From Diphasiastrum complanatum (lineage: Eukaryota > Streptophyta > Lycopodiopsida > Lycopodiales > Lycopodiaceae), in the NCBI GenBank assembly GCA_029204225.1, contig MU831891.1, forward strand, positions 34,197 to 98,196: a stretch of DNA of 64,000 bases. Reading direction: 5' to 3'. The position numbers and the translations under genes were made by a program. The notes under the pieces were generated by a model, which was given only the letters and a program-made list of their open reading frames with translations, did no database searches and had not been told where the DNA came from. This document shows, piece after piece, positions 1-9,934 of the stretch; the stretch's first letter is position 1, and each line of letters starts with the position of its first letter.

Positions 1-668
1 TATTGAATCACTTTAGTTTTGTTTGCTTGTTTGTCGGTAATAGGAGTTGCTTGCATTATTGGGCACCTTGAGTTCCGAGGATTGAATAAGCTTCAACTTT
101 ACCCTCTCACAGGTTGCCTTCCAAGATCAATTTCGTAAAGGTCAACTTAAATAAAAGCCATCATCCTGTCAGGGCATGTTCTGCTTCTGCTGCTTCTTAG
201 TCAAAATCCTCTGCTGCCGTCTTTGACCTCCCTGAGAATATTTTTTTGCATGTTTTCCTTGTATTGAGCACCAAGAATGCTTGTTGCTTTTATTGTTTCT
301 ATCAATATTTCTAGTTTCTTCATTATTCCTTGCACCCTATGAGCAGTGTTGGTACATGCAACTTAGTTGTGGGCATTGTACCAGCAAGAAATGTTGATAG
401 GCGATTTTTTTCTTATTGGGTATGTTTACATGTCCTAAGTACTTTCAGGAACTCATGAAGAGAAAATCAAATGCAAAGATTTGGGAGGAATTATTCAAAT
501 AATAGAGTAATCATGATACAAGATTTGTAAAAACTCTCATAAATATCAATATATTTCTCATTTTTTGAGAATGTACATGTGCGTCCTGTATTTTACAATG
601 GATGCTTTTGCCCATAATTATTCCCAGGGCATTACATCAAAAATGTATATCTCTATTTAATCTATTAT
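1..668. other. Intergenic stretch, no gene seen
   Basis: AT-rich sequence with no conserved reading frame. It lies downstream of the minus-strand peptidase relic, so it could hold that gene's 3' flank. No repeat structure is evident by eye. Confidence 0.5.
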
Positions 669-1830
669 TTACAGCTCAAAGTAATATGGATTATCTCCAG
701 CCTGCACTAGTGTCAGTTGTGGACTTGATTGCCCTCTCGTTTCCGCAGCTGGACTGGGTCTTCCATGAGATAATAAGTTCACCAACATTTCTTGACGAAA
801 CTCATATATCTCATTCATTGTAAATGCTCGACATTTATACTGCAAATCCAAAATAGTCGAGTCAATCGACTTATCAGAAATGAAATCCAAAATAATCGAA
901 AGTAACTTAGTTAGGCCATTAACTAGTCTATTTACCTCTCGTATATCTGGAGCCTCGGATTGCATGATGTACCACTCTAAGAAGTTCTGTATATTGCAGA
1001 TGGAGAACCATCCACAGCTGTGTCCATCATCTTGTTGAGCTGACTTCAATCACAAAAGGTATAATAGGTTAGTTGTGCACTCTGAAAAAAACAAATCAAA
1101 TTACTTATCAAATACTTGATGAGAAATACTTACTGTTGCATCAACAATCTCCAAGTGGCTATTTACAGTGGCCCCATCCAGCCTTGGCAAAAATTGCATA
1201 ATTTTGTTGTACATGATGTCCATTTCGGCATGGGTGGAGCTCAAGGAATTAATCTTTAAACAGATGGGATTAATGATCCCATCTGAATCTTCCCTAAGGG
1301 AGATTACATGCATACTCCAATGCTTACTACAAACAAGAGATAATTAGTTAGACTGAAGGAATTACAATACCTAAAACAAAATGTTACTTGAATATATTCT
1401 ATGTAATCACTTACTTTTGGCAGTATGAAACATTGAAGACTTTGGTCTCCGAAGTTGTATGGACAAGATACTTCGTCGCCTGAGTTGGACTATGAAGGCT
1501 GTGTGCAAAATAGGACATCACAACCCCAATGTCTTTACTATTATCGCATTTACATCTATTTACAAAATACATCAAACCGGCCTCCACAACTGGATCTGAT
1601 ATATCTGATGTCTTATCTTTCAGGGCATCACAAAATTCTTTATTTATGTGATTTACATAATTAATTGAACTTAGACAAAAAGAAAATTGACCTCCTAACT
1701 TATCTATTTCTTTGGCAACATACTCATCAAAAACTATATATCTCTCGGAATCCAAAAATGAATCTTTCGGATCAACATGAAATCTTACACAAAGAACTTT
1801 ATAAAAATCACCTATTAAACTCTTATGTAG
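669..1830 (-). pseudogene. Ulp1/C48-like cysteine peptidase, three-exon relic
   Basis: This is a SUMO-protease-fold (peptidase family C48) domain, a type common in plant host genes and in plant DNA transposons. Three minus-strand pieces join in phase through GT-AG introns. The first exon ends at 1415 (donor gtaagtg), the second runs 1326-1134 (acceptor ttgtag, donor gtaagt), and the third runs from 1043 to the stop at 669. The splice between exons 1 and 2 creates CQNKHWSMHVI, the expected catalytic-His block. The second splice creates SAQQDDGHSCGWF, which carries the oxyanion Gln and the nucleophile Cys. The usual catalytic Asp is Asn (INSLSS), a variant tolerated in some C48 members. Upstream of the His is about 110 aa of poorly conserved sequence with no clear start codon. 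The frame opens near 1830, after a linker that follows the histone-H3-like frame on the same strand. Intact introns and catalytic residues suggest recent decay, but the 5' part has lost its frame, so I call it a relic. Confidence 0.62.
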
Positions 1831-2061
1831 ATCCGATATTATTTTACCTTACAATAGAGGTCATATCCTCATCATTGTGGGATGGAATGGAGGGAATGGA
1901 GGAGGAACTACTTGAATAGTCAGGGGTGGTGGGAGGAGAAGAACGCTGGGTAGACTGGAGTGATGGTCCAACCACAGGACGAGAGATAGGAGGGGGGGAT
2001 GGTGACTGAGTACTACCCTTTGTCTAGCAGGCCTGGTGGGCTTGGTTTGCTTTTTCCTTCT
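1760..2061 (-). other. Basic then Ser/Pro-rich linker between H3-like and Ulp1-like parts
   Basis: Read on the minus strand after the stop at 2062, the sequence encodes a basic stretch (RRKKQTKPTRPARQR). A frame change at a run of seven C residues (about 2000) then opens a Ser/Pro-rich segment (QSTQRSSPPTTPDYSSSS, then SHNDED). This low-complexity composition is typical of an inter-domain linker and supports a single gene joining the H3-like and Ulp1-like regions. The evidence is compositional only, and at least one frameshift is needed to connect them. Confidence 0.35.
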
Positions 2062-2503
2062 TCATTCAGGAACATGCCCTCTCTCTGTAGGTGGTGGCCT
2101 ACAGGTGAAGCCACTCTTAAAAACCTGATCGTATGTACTCCTCAGCCTCATGACAAGATGCATGTCCTGAGGCATGAGCGTAACTCTCTTGGCATGCACA
2201 GTGCAAAGAATAGAGTTCTCATAGAATTTAACCTGAAAGTCCTCATAGGCAGTATGGAGGGCTTCCAAGGCTGTTATGTTCCAGTGAACATCATGTGAGA
2301 GTGACCTTGTCACTAACCTCACAGACCTGTAGAAAGGAGCATGGAGAATCAGGAGATTCGTTGTCCTCTATAGTCTCCTGATATCCCTTAGCCATGGTCT
2401 TCTCGGACGACCTGCTCTCCTACCAGTGCCCACTGCCCTTCCTATAGGAGGACGAGGAGGCAGCGCAAAATAGTAAGACGGGTGTCTGCTTGGTACGAGC
2501 CAT
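2062..2503 (-). pseudogene. Histone H3-derived reading frame with altered C-terminus
   Basis: The minus-strand ATG at 2503 begins MARTKQTP, matching the start of histone H3 (ARTKQT, including Lys4). After one frame change the H3 body follows without gaps. LRDIRRL precedes a TAG at the position of the H3 Gln in YQKSTELL, then RTTNLLI, FYRSVRLVTRSL, ALEALHTAYEDF and ENSILCTVHAKRVTLMPQD. These align with the alphaN, alpha1, alpha2 and alpha3 helices of H3 over about 85 residues. The loop-1 spacing equals canonical H3 rather than the lengthened loop of centromeric CENH3. The frame continues about 30 residues past the normal H3 end (TYDQVFKSGFTCRPPPTERGH). The tail between ARTKQT and alphaN is replaced by unrelated Arg/Pro-rich sequence. 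The nonsense codon and the frameshift make it non-functional as it stands. The next sequence on the same strand is the Ulp1-like peptidase. Confidence 0.72.
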
Positions 2504-2509
2504 TTCAAG

Positions 2510-2837
2510 CTATGGTATCGCTATGACGCGCCCAACAGATAGAACAATGGGTATCGGTGACAGGAGGCGCGTGATGGCGATATAGGAGATGGTGTATCGC
2601 TACAACGCGCGGAGAGAAAAGTGCTATGAGAATATGAGTGATTGGGCACATGGTAGCGATATGCGGATAGCGACAACAAAAACTAGGAGGAGAGGAGCGC
2701 TAGGGAACCAAGAAATCAGAAATTAAAAAATGAGTCAAAAACGTTCTTTTATACCTGTTGAATGTCGTAATCATTGTCACACGTGTGATGCGACATGTAC
2801 CTTTTACCGCACGTGTGGTGACACATGTCAACGTATG
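2510..2837. other. Gene-free, 5' flank of the H3-like frame
   Basis: There is no reading frame of interest here. The sequence contains several CpG-rich 'gatagcgac/gctatgacgcgc' stretches and CACGTGTG-type G-box palindromes near 2780-2830. It would be the promoter or 5' leader of the H3-like frame if that is read from the minus strand. Confidence 0.35.
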
Positions 2838-3020
2838 GATCACACACACGTCAGGGCATAACTGGTCCGTACAATCGTATGGCTAGCTTGCACGTGCGAG
2901 GATATGTGTTATGATCTGGTCCACACACGTGTCATGGGATAACTAGTCCGTACAATCGTATGGTTGGCTTGCATGTGCAAGGAAACATGTCATGATCTAG
3001 TCCATACACGTGTCATGTAA
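2838..3020. repeat. 81-bp tandem repeat, about two copies, with CACGTG palindromes
   Basis: The segment beginning actggtccgtacaatcgtat at 2861 recurs at 2942 as actagtccgtacaatcgtat, giving an 81-bp period. Each copy ends in a cacacgtgtcat block. The copies have diverged at several positions. Related CACACGTGTG blocks occur before and after (2778-2830, 3005-3065), so the array may once have been longer. Confidence 0.7.
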
Positions 3021-3059
3021 TGATTTGGCCATCGTTTTCCACACGTGTGGCTATTTTGA

Positions 3060-4260
3060 CCGCACGCTTCCAAAACATGGGTACGGTTCAGATCCTCTGA
3101 AAGAAAAGAAAAATTTAAGGCATAGAGTGAATGAAATGAGCGGCAACTATGCCAATGTTGTACTTTCAGTTCTTCTCTAAGTTCTACTATGGCAGTCTCC
3201 CATCTAGTAAAAATACTAAAATCTAGCAAGATCAGACCAATTAGATGATTACAATTCTGTAAACTGGTTTGCATGTGTTAGAAAAAGAGTTGTATGTCAT
3301 GAATTTTCACTTTATTGTGATGAAAAAACTGGAAAATAGTCAAAAATCATCATTTTTGCTTGTTTTTTCATAAAGTTGGATAGTAGGTGGCTGTAAAACA
3401 CCATGTAGAGCTTGTAAAGAGGTGGATCAAAGTCTTTTGAATCTTTCCTTGAATTTAGAACCAAGAATTCCAGCAATTGAACTTGTAGGAAGTCAAAAAA
3501 GTTCAAAAAATGACTATTTTTGGTGATTTTTGGGGGATGGATCTCTCCAAATCCATAAGGAGATCATTCTGAAATTATTTACAACATGATTAGCATTTCT
3601 TTTTACCTTTCTATCAAGCTATCAGACCTGTAAAATGATGGCCGCTGGCTTATGCATAATCTCCATCAAGTTTTAAGCTATTTTGACTTCTACAAATTAA
3701 AAATCTTTGTTCTCAGCCTATACTGCATCTTAGGATCTACATGAATGCTTCATGGAAGTCTAATTGATTGTTTAAGACTGTTCGTAGCATCAATTTTGGG
3801 CTAGGATGGGTATTTGCACGTTTTTGCATGATTTTGTCTTGTGGAAATGCGCCCCTACTATAGATTTTATGACACTCTAATCTCGCACACGTGAAGCCTA
3901 GGTGGTAGGCTGATGTGACAAGCATCTTGTTCACCTAATCTTCCTCTGTACTGAGCTTTACAACACCCAATTTGGTGTCTTGTAGCCAAAGTTATGATCA
4001 TCTGAAGTTTGGCAGTTTTAATTAGAATATATATAAGAATGTCGTTTTCCGAATTAAGTTTCGCATATCAAGTCTAGCAAACCGACCTGCTCCAAAATCA
4101 AAGCACACTATATCACTACCACACGCCCAACAAACGTCTCTACAGTACCACTGCTCTCTTGGCACGTAATTTCGATATTCGAAATTCTGTAGCCTGTATA
4201 TCACCATTATGCTCCGTGGACTACATCCTTTAGTTCCCCTTGCTAATTGGCGCCTCATAA
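3060..4260. other. Gene-free stretch
   Basis: Only short unrecognised frames are present and no motifs were found. The minus-strand frames at 2990-3274, 3312-3506 and 3737-4258 have no recognisable domain and probably occur by chance. Confidence 0.4.
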
Positions 4261-4264
4261 TGAT

Positions 4265-5451
4265 ATGGCTTCCTCGTCTACCAGTTCAATCTATGATAGA
4301 GCGTTTAGTTCTTTCCTTGTTGATGTTGGGGTCAGGCTCATTTTTTGTCCTATTTCGATTTTCAGTTTGACATAGAGAGATTTGTCATTGAGCACAGGGA
4401 AGTTTTTCCCAAACTGTAAAAGGATTTTTATGACTGCTTGCAACAGGGTACCCTTTTGATGGACGGCCTAAGATTTGTGCATTTCACAGATTTGAGTCAT
4501 GCTCAGCCTAGTGCCAAGCAAAGGCATGATCGTAAGTTTACCAAACTTATCTATCTGTTTAAACGTGTCATACCCTGTGAGGGACACAATCGTGTATGTC
4601 GCTTCGTTCAGGAGGGTATGGCCTTTGTGTTTTTCATATCTGCTCTTATCCCTGACGAGGCAAAATCTTCTTAGTCATCCATGATTGGTTTGCCTACCCC
4701 TACCACTCTTGTAGCTTCGGAGGTTTCTACTACTGATGAGGTTCTAGGAGATGTAGAGGAGGCCAGACAAGCACAACAATATGATCCTGCCAAGGCTCGT
4801 TCTTTTTCTATCTCTCCCTTATCTATCGTAAGTGAGATTGACTAGAGCAGAACTCTAATGGACATCCCTATGTACCATATGGACGATATTCCATTCTAAT
4901 CCATTAGCGATATCGGAGACGGAATGGATCTTAGAGAAGATGAGATATGATCTCTTATGTCAAGAATGATTTCTGAATTTAATGATTTTATTGACTTTGA
5001 TGATGACGACCTCATAGATGGCATCGACTATGAGGACCAAGAAGAATGGGCAAGTGGCACAGATGCCCTTCAAAGGATGCTATATGAGAGCAAGACATAT
5101 GAGGCTAATATGTCGAGTGAGGAGGAGTTTTTGGCTTTTCAAAAAAAGTATCCGCCAGCTCACATATATACTATTCCAACTGACCAGCAATCGACCATTA
5201 TTGTTGGTCACAATTTAGAAGCTGCTGGTGTGATCCAAGCTGACAAGGAGAATTTTGTAAGTACATTGTCTCACAAAAATCATTTACTATTTAATGTGTA
5301 ACTGATGATTGATCTGCTAGTTTGACTAACACTTGATTATGTGTTGTAGGAAATCGTTGAAGTTGATGCCTTTGCTAGCAAGCATGGAGGATTGAGAGAG
5401 AGACAAGGCAGGAGACAGAAGGATGTCTCATTGGCTCATTACTTGAGATAG
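4265..5451 (+). pseudogene. Unrecognised acidic two-exon protein, decayed
   Basis: I do not recognise this protein. A frame opening at 4265 (MASSSTSSIYDRAF) shifts near 4350 into a second frame. That frame runs through DIERFVIEHREVFPKL, DFYDCLQQGTLLMDG and then an acidic C-terminal part (FNDFIDFDDDDLIDG). The same frame is kept from about 4350 to 5256 but is broken by stop codons near 4417, 4672, 4843, 4897 and 4948. A clean intron follows: donor gtaagt at 5257, acceptor tgttgtag ending at 5349, in phase 0. A 33-codon last exon ends at 5451 (EIVEVDAFASKHGG to SLAHYLR). Conservation of one frame across the stops, plus the intron, argues that it was once a real protein. It lies on the strand opposite the H3/Ulp1 unit and may belong to the same mobile element. 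Confidence 0.45.
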
Positions 5452-5490
5452 TTTGTAAATAATGAAATTTGTATTTTTCATGAAAGGTTT

Positions 5491-5788
5491 TTTGTGAATG
5501 CGGGAACCTTAATCATGGCCATTAAGGCCCTACCTTTTTTGCCCAGGGGCATAAATATCCAAAAAATACATATAAAATCATTTTTTTGTCAAAAGAGATG
5601 TTGCTCTTAAAGTGTTCAATTACGTGCCAGAAAATGTTCCTATGAGATCATATGCTCTGGCAACTCTATCAGGATATATAGATCTGAGAAAAAGGACATC
5701 CACTCGATTTTTAGATCCGTATGATAGGAAAAAGTTCCTTCATGACCACACAACAAAAATTGTCCTTAGAGACAATGCAAAAAAATGA
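5491..5788 (+). pseudogene. Unrecognised plus-strand frame
   Basis: Two frames join by a single shift near 5585. The first reads VNAGTLIMAIKALPFLPRG. The second reads VKRDVALKVFNYVPENVPMR and then RKRTSTRFLDPYDRKKF, with a stop at 5786-5788. The composition looks protein-like (many K/R/D and few low-complexity runs). It directly follows the two-exon acidic protein on the same strand, so it may be a further exon or ORF of the same unit. No domain is recognised. Confidence 0.3.
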
Positions 5789-6228
5789 TTGTACTCTTTT
5801 CCATTTAATGTATGTTAAATTTGAGAATTTTTTATCACACGCGTTTGATCTTTATTGAATGCCATCAATCTAGTTTTGGCTTATAAATTTACATACTTTT
5901 TTGAATCTTTGATATTCAGTTGATCTTGTTGTGTATCGAACTTGAGTCTGTCTATAAAACCATTGGAATAGCTGAATGATGTAACTATTTTTTGAGGATG
6001 TTCCACCATGTTGTGTATTTTGCTGAAATGCTGCTCTTGCCTGCCAATGTGATTTCTCCATTCTTTGTGAGGACCATATACTCAAACTGCCATACTTTTT
6101 TGCAAAAAATGATACATGATGCCTTAGTATGTGCTACAATATCAAAGATTTATGCATTGGTTAGAAACATATGCATTTAGAATCTATCAAGCAAGTTATA
6201 CTAAAACTATAAAATTGTAAGACATTGT

Positions 6229-7294
6229 TCAAATGTATCCTACCATGTAGTGGGTGATGTGATCTGAGCCCCAAGCCACCTGAACTGCATCTACAAACTC
6301 TATTGTTGTTTTCTCCAGTAGGAGTGCATCTGAATATGAAATTGTGTCTTTTCTAAGCACTTCAACCATATTATCGAGCTTTTTCCAAACTTCAACCTTC
6401 TTTGCCCTTGTTGTTCCTTTATCTTCAAAGTCTTGTGTTGCAGAAATAACATCTTTCCAAACCGAGTCTTGGATCTTAGATGACTGTTTAGAATGATTTG
6501 ATAAAAATCGACGAGCTTTGACTCCTCCTATGCTAGGTTTACTGGGTACATTTCCTGTTTTTTCCGAAAGATTTTCATCTTTTTGTATTTTAGCATGTCC
6601 TTTATGAAGGCCCACTTTTGACAACACTTCCTCTAATCGAGCTATTGCTTGTTTTGATGCTAACTCTGGCTTAGTATTCCATGCAAACAACATATGAGAG
6701 TATATTAATTTCTCTATGATCCTCACCTCTCCATGAAGTGTGCAAATATGAACATTCTGTAAAGGAATTGGTAATACTGGTTTCCAGTTGGGATCTTCAA
6801 TATCTCTTGAAACTCTTGTGCTCCTTGAAATGTCACTTGATGATTTCATACAATATAGACATGGATGTTTCGAATTTGCTCCATGAGATACATTGAACAG
6901 ACATTTCAATGACTTCAAGTCTCCAACTAAATGCCATTCCACAAAAAATTCACCTCAGTCAGGAACATTAAGTACTTTGTCGTTCATATGATCCTTTATG
7001 GTATCTGGATAACTTGTTCTGCTAAAAATCCAGGAAAGAACATCGTGATCCTCTTTGATAACCTGTCCAACATATGGAATCACAAGTTTTTATATATTCA
7101 AAACATTTACCAAAAGAAATTGCACATGAATAACACCATATGTTGTTTTCTGATTGCACACTGAAGTTGAGATCCCTTGAGTTTGTTGCATTGTTCAATG
7201 TTCCATTCATGAGAGTAATACTTACTCTTTCCAACTTTTGTCCTTTTATAACTTTCGATTCATCTAGCTTGACCTCCAGAATAAGTTTGCTCAT
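6229..7294 (-). pseudogene. Unrecognised TE-like protein with a GDLK...PCLYC motif
   Basis: A 237-codon minus-strand frame (6942-6229) starts with WHLVGDLKSLKCLFNVSHGA and then HPCLYCM. A separate minus frame (7294-7022) lies upstream and may be its N-terminal part after a frameshift. The pattern of a hydrophobic strand, GD-K, a Gly-rich turn and a C-x2-C pair resembles a segment I associate with large uncharacterised transposon-encoded proteins in several eukaryotes. I cannot name the family. The C-terminal half is Lys/Glu/Ser-rich and ends at HITHYMVGYI. It shares its strand with the H3-like/Ulp1-like unit 3.7 kb downstream. Truncation at the 7.3-kb side coincides with the start of the gypsy element. 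Confidence 0.35.
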
Positions 7295-7354
7295 ACTAAC
7301 ACTTGTAATATTATAGAATTTTTAATTACATTAAAAGTAAAAAAATTGAACAAG

Positions 7355-7731
7355 GAAACCGTTAAGAATAGATATCCACTACAACAGATGGATGACCTAA
7401 TAGATTATCTTGGTGGTGCTGGGTACTTTACCAAGATAGATCTAAGGTCCGGATTAAACATGCATTAAGGCAGAAGATATATCAAAAATTGGGTTTTGAA
7501 CTCACTTTGGTCACTACGAATTTTTAGTGTTGCCTTTTGGTTTGACCAATGCACAGACAACTTTCCAATAGATGATGAACGATTTGTTCAGGCCATATTT
7601 GGTAAGATTCGTAGTGGTATTCTTAGATGATATCTTAGTGTTCAGTAAGACTTTGGCGGAACATAAATAGCATCTTAGGATTGTTTGGGACATCCTAAGA
7701 AGGGAAAAGCTCTAGGCCAAAGAGTCTATGT
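7355..7731 (+). pseudogene. Ty3/gypsy reverse transcriptase, 5'-truncated relic
   Basis: The frame shows classic RT blocks: KNRYPL at the start, [13 protein letters not shown] (catalytic Asp of motif A), LPFGLTNAQTTFQ (motif B) and [11 protein letters not shown] (motif C, the two catalytic Asp). Stops interrupt it at several points (after IGF, FQ, EHK and REKL). Gag, protease and the fingers of RT are missing, so the element was cut off or only its 3' part inserted near 7350. It continues directly into the RNase H region. Confidence 0.9.
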
Positions 7732-8589
7732 GTGACTTTTTTTGCAAAGGAATTGTCTTACTTGGGGCATAAGATTTCCAAACGAGGGGTGGAGATCGAG
7801 GCCGATCGTATCCAGAGGGTTATTGAGTGGTCTATTCTCACCACAGTTCAGGAAATCAAGGCTTTCTTGGGGTTTGTAGGATTTTTCCATCGGCATATTT
7901 TCCAATTTGCTCGATTGGCATTTTCCCTTACCCAGGCCTTGAAAGGCTATAAGAAGCTAAGCCGGATGGCTAAGAGTCCACTAGTGGTGTGGACGGAGGA
8001 TATGAACAATTGTCTTGAGTTGCTTAAAAAAAGTGTCACTTCGGCACAAATAATAATCATTGGCGATTCTAATAAGGCTTTTGTGATTAGGACTGATGCC
8101 AGTGATTATGCTATTGGAGCTATTTTGATGCATGATGGATATCCTATTGCTTTTGAAAGCAAGAAACTCAATCCTGCTCAGTCTAGGTATTGTACTTATG
8201 AGAAGGAACTGTTTGCAACTGTTAATTCCTTGAAAATTTGACGACATTATTTGTATGGAGCCAGATTTGAAATTTTGACAGATCATCAAACTCTTCGATA
8301 TTTCTGTGATGCTACAGATCTAAAGGGGAGGCAAGCTAGATGGGTTGAGTTGATGCAAATCTTTGACTTTTCTATATGTTATAGTAAAGGAAGTCAAAAT
8401 ACTCTAGCGGATGCTTTGAGTAGGTTACCGGTTATTAATCAGTTGTGCTTTACTGTTATAGATCCGAGGTTGTTTCAATCTCTTCAAGGACTATATGAGT
8501 TCGATCTTTTTTTTGGAAAGTATTGGCAACAAGTACTTTCGGGGGTCGATTCAGATTTTGCAAGATTTTTCAAATCGGGGGAAGACTGA
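7732..8589 (+). pseudogene. Ty3/gypsy RT connection and RNase H relic
   Basis: Two frames, 7732-8241 and 8251-8589, are separated by a TGA after NSLKI. The first opens with KELSYLGHKIS (RT thumb) and reaches RNase H with RTDASDYAIGAIL (first Asp) and YEKEL (Glu). The second carries ILTDHQTLRYF and ADALSRLP (remaining catalytic Asp). All RNase H acidic residues are present, so the lesion is nonsense rather than loss of the active site. It lies directly upstream of the integrase. Confidence 0.92.
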
Positions 8590-8639
8590 AACGGATTTTC
8601 TTATTCGAAACAGGATTTTGTTTCGGTGTGTCTACCAAA

Positions 8640-9330
8640 AAATGACACTATAAGTGGCCAAATCTTGCATGAGTGTCATGATAGTCCATGCGCATGACAT
8701 CCGAGTATACAAAAACACCTGAATTAGTTCGAAGGCAATTTTGGTGGCCTAAGATGAAAAGTCAGGTAGAGGCCTATGTACTTAAATGTACTAAGTGCCA
8801 GATAAATAAAGCAGAGAGACTAAAAGCCAGTGGCCCATTACATCCTTAGATATTCCTACCAGAAAGTGGGAAAGTATATCTATGGATTTTGTGGTCAAGC
8901 TTCCACGTACAGGGAAGGGCCACGATTCAGTTTGGGTCACTGTTGACAGCCTTACAAAGTTTGCTCAATTTATCCCAACAAAAACTACTGTTAAAGCTTC
9001 AGAACTAGCTCAACTATTTTTTGAGAAGCTTTTTTGACTATACGAGCTACCTTGCAATATTGTCAATGACCGTGATCCAAAATTCACTGGGAATTTTTGG
9101 CAAGCAGTATTTGAAAAGCTGGAAACAACTTTAAGTATGGGTTCTACAGATCATCCAGAATCAGACGGTCAAACATAAAGGACCAATCAGACGATGGAGG
9201 ATATGCTTCGAGCATATGTAGGCCATCGACAGTCTGCTGATTGAAAACAATATCTTCCACTGGTCAAATTTGTATATAATAGTGCAAAACATTCAGCGAC
9301 CGGATTCAGTCCCTTCATGCTTATGCATGG
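8640..9330 (+). pseudogene. Ty3/gypsy integrase core, inactivated at the catalytic Glu
   Basis: A degraded zinc-binding region (HECHDSPCA, then CTKCQ) is followed by the core: WESISMDFVVKLP (first Asp), IVNDRDPKFTGNFW (second Asp) and HPESDGQT. The expected DGQTERTNQ reads GAC GGT CAA ACA TAA AGG, so the catalytic Glu codon has become TAA. Other stops occur after LFF-L and before the KQYLPLVKF block. The reading frame is otherwise kept, which indicates a fairly young relic. Confidence 0.9.
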
Positions 9331-9925
9331 TTTTCAACCTCGATCACCAATTAGTGTTGACATGAAAAACCTACGGGTGCAAGTCGCAGCTGATTTCCTT
9401 GCGGATATGCAAAAAATGTTACAACTGGCTAAAGATAGCATAAGAAGTGCCCAGGATAGGGCAACGCACTATGCCGATCTATCTCGAAGGCACAAGGTAT
9501 TCATGGTCAACGACTGGGTATTTTTGCGAGTCCCTAGTCACTCTAGGGGCTTGAAAACTGGTAAGTGTGCAAAGTTGGTGCCTAGGTATTGCGGTCCTTT
9601 TAAGGTTATCCAAGTGATAAACAAGGTCGCATACAAACTAGACCTTCCAGCTAATGTTGGAATTCATCATGTTTTTCACGTTAGTAAGTTAAAACCCTCG
9701 TTAGGGGTTGGGGAGACCCTGCTCTATGTGGAAGATCTAGTGGAACTTCTTCATGATGAGTCTGCGAGTGGACCACCTGAACCTGAGACGATTGTTAATA
9801 GCCGGCCGACAGAGGACTCTACGGAGTAGAGTGCTTCAAGAATTTTAGGTAGGTGGAAGGGCAAATCAGAAGAGGAGGATACCTAAGAAAAGGAGGCTGA
9901 TCTCCAGAAGAAATTTAAGTTTAGG
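9317..9925 (+). pseudogene. Integrase C-terminus with degenerate chromodomain
   Basis: The 170-codon frame (to 9829) has the GPF/Y-type module ([20 protein letters not shown], then [13 protein letters not shown]). This marks the C-terminal domain of chromovirus-type integrases. Past its stop, the same region reads ILGRWKGKSEEEDT, a stop, then EKEADLQ, matching a chromodomain core (WKGY.eeDaTWE) whose Trp is now a stop. I therefore class the element as a chromovirus. These use the chromodomain to target chromatin. Confidence 0.8.
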
Positions 9926-9934
9926 GAGAAGGAA
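9917..9934 (+). other. Polypurine tract of the gypsy element
   Basis: Purine-rich sequence (aagtttagggagaaggaa) lies immediately before TGTTACATACC. This is the expected position of the plus-strand primer abutting the 3' LTR. Confidence 0.65.

Noticed and set aside
2062-2503. A functional histone H3 or CENH3 gene
   Set aside because: It has an internal stop and a frameshift, lacks the normal tail, and its loop 1 is not lengthened as in CENH3.
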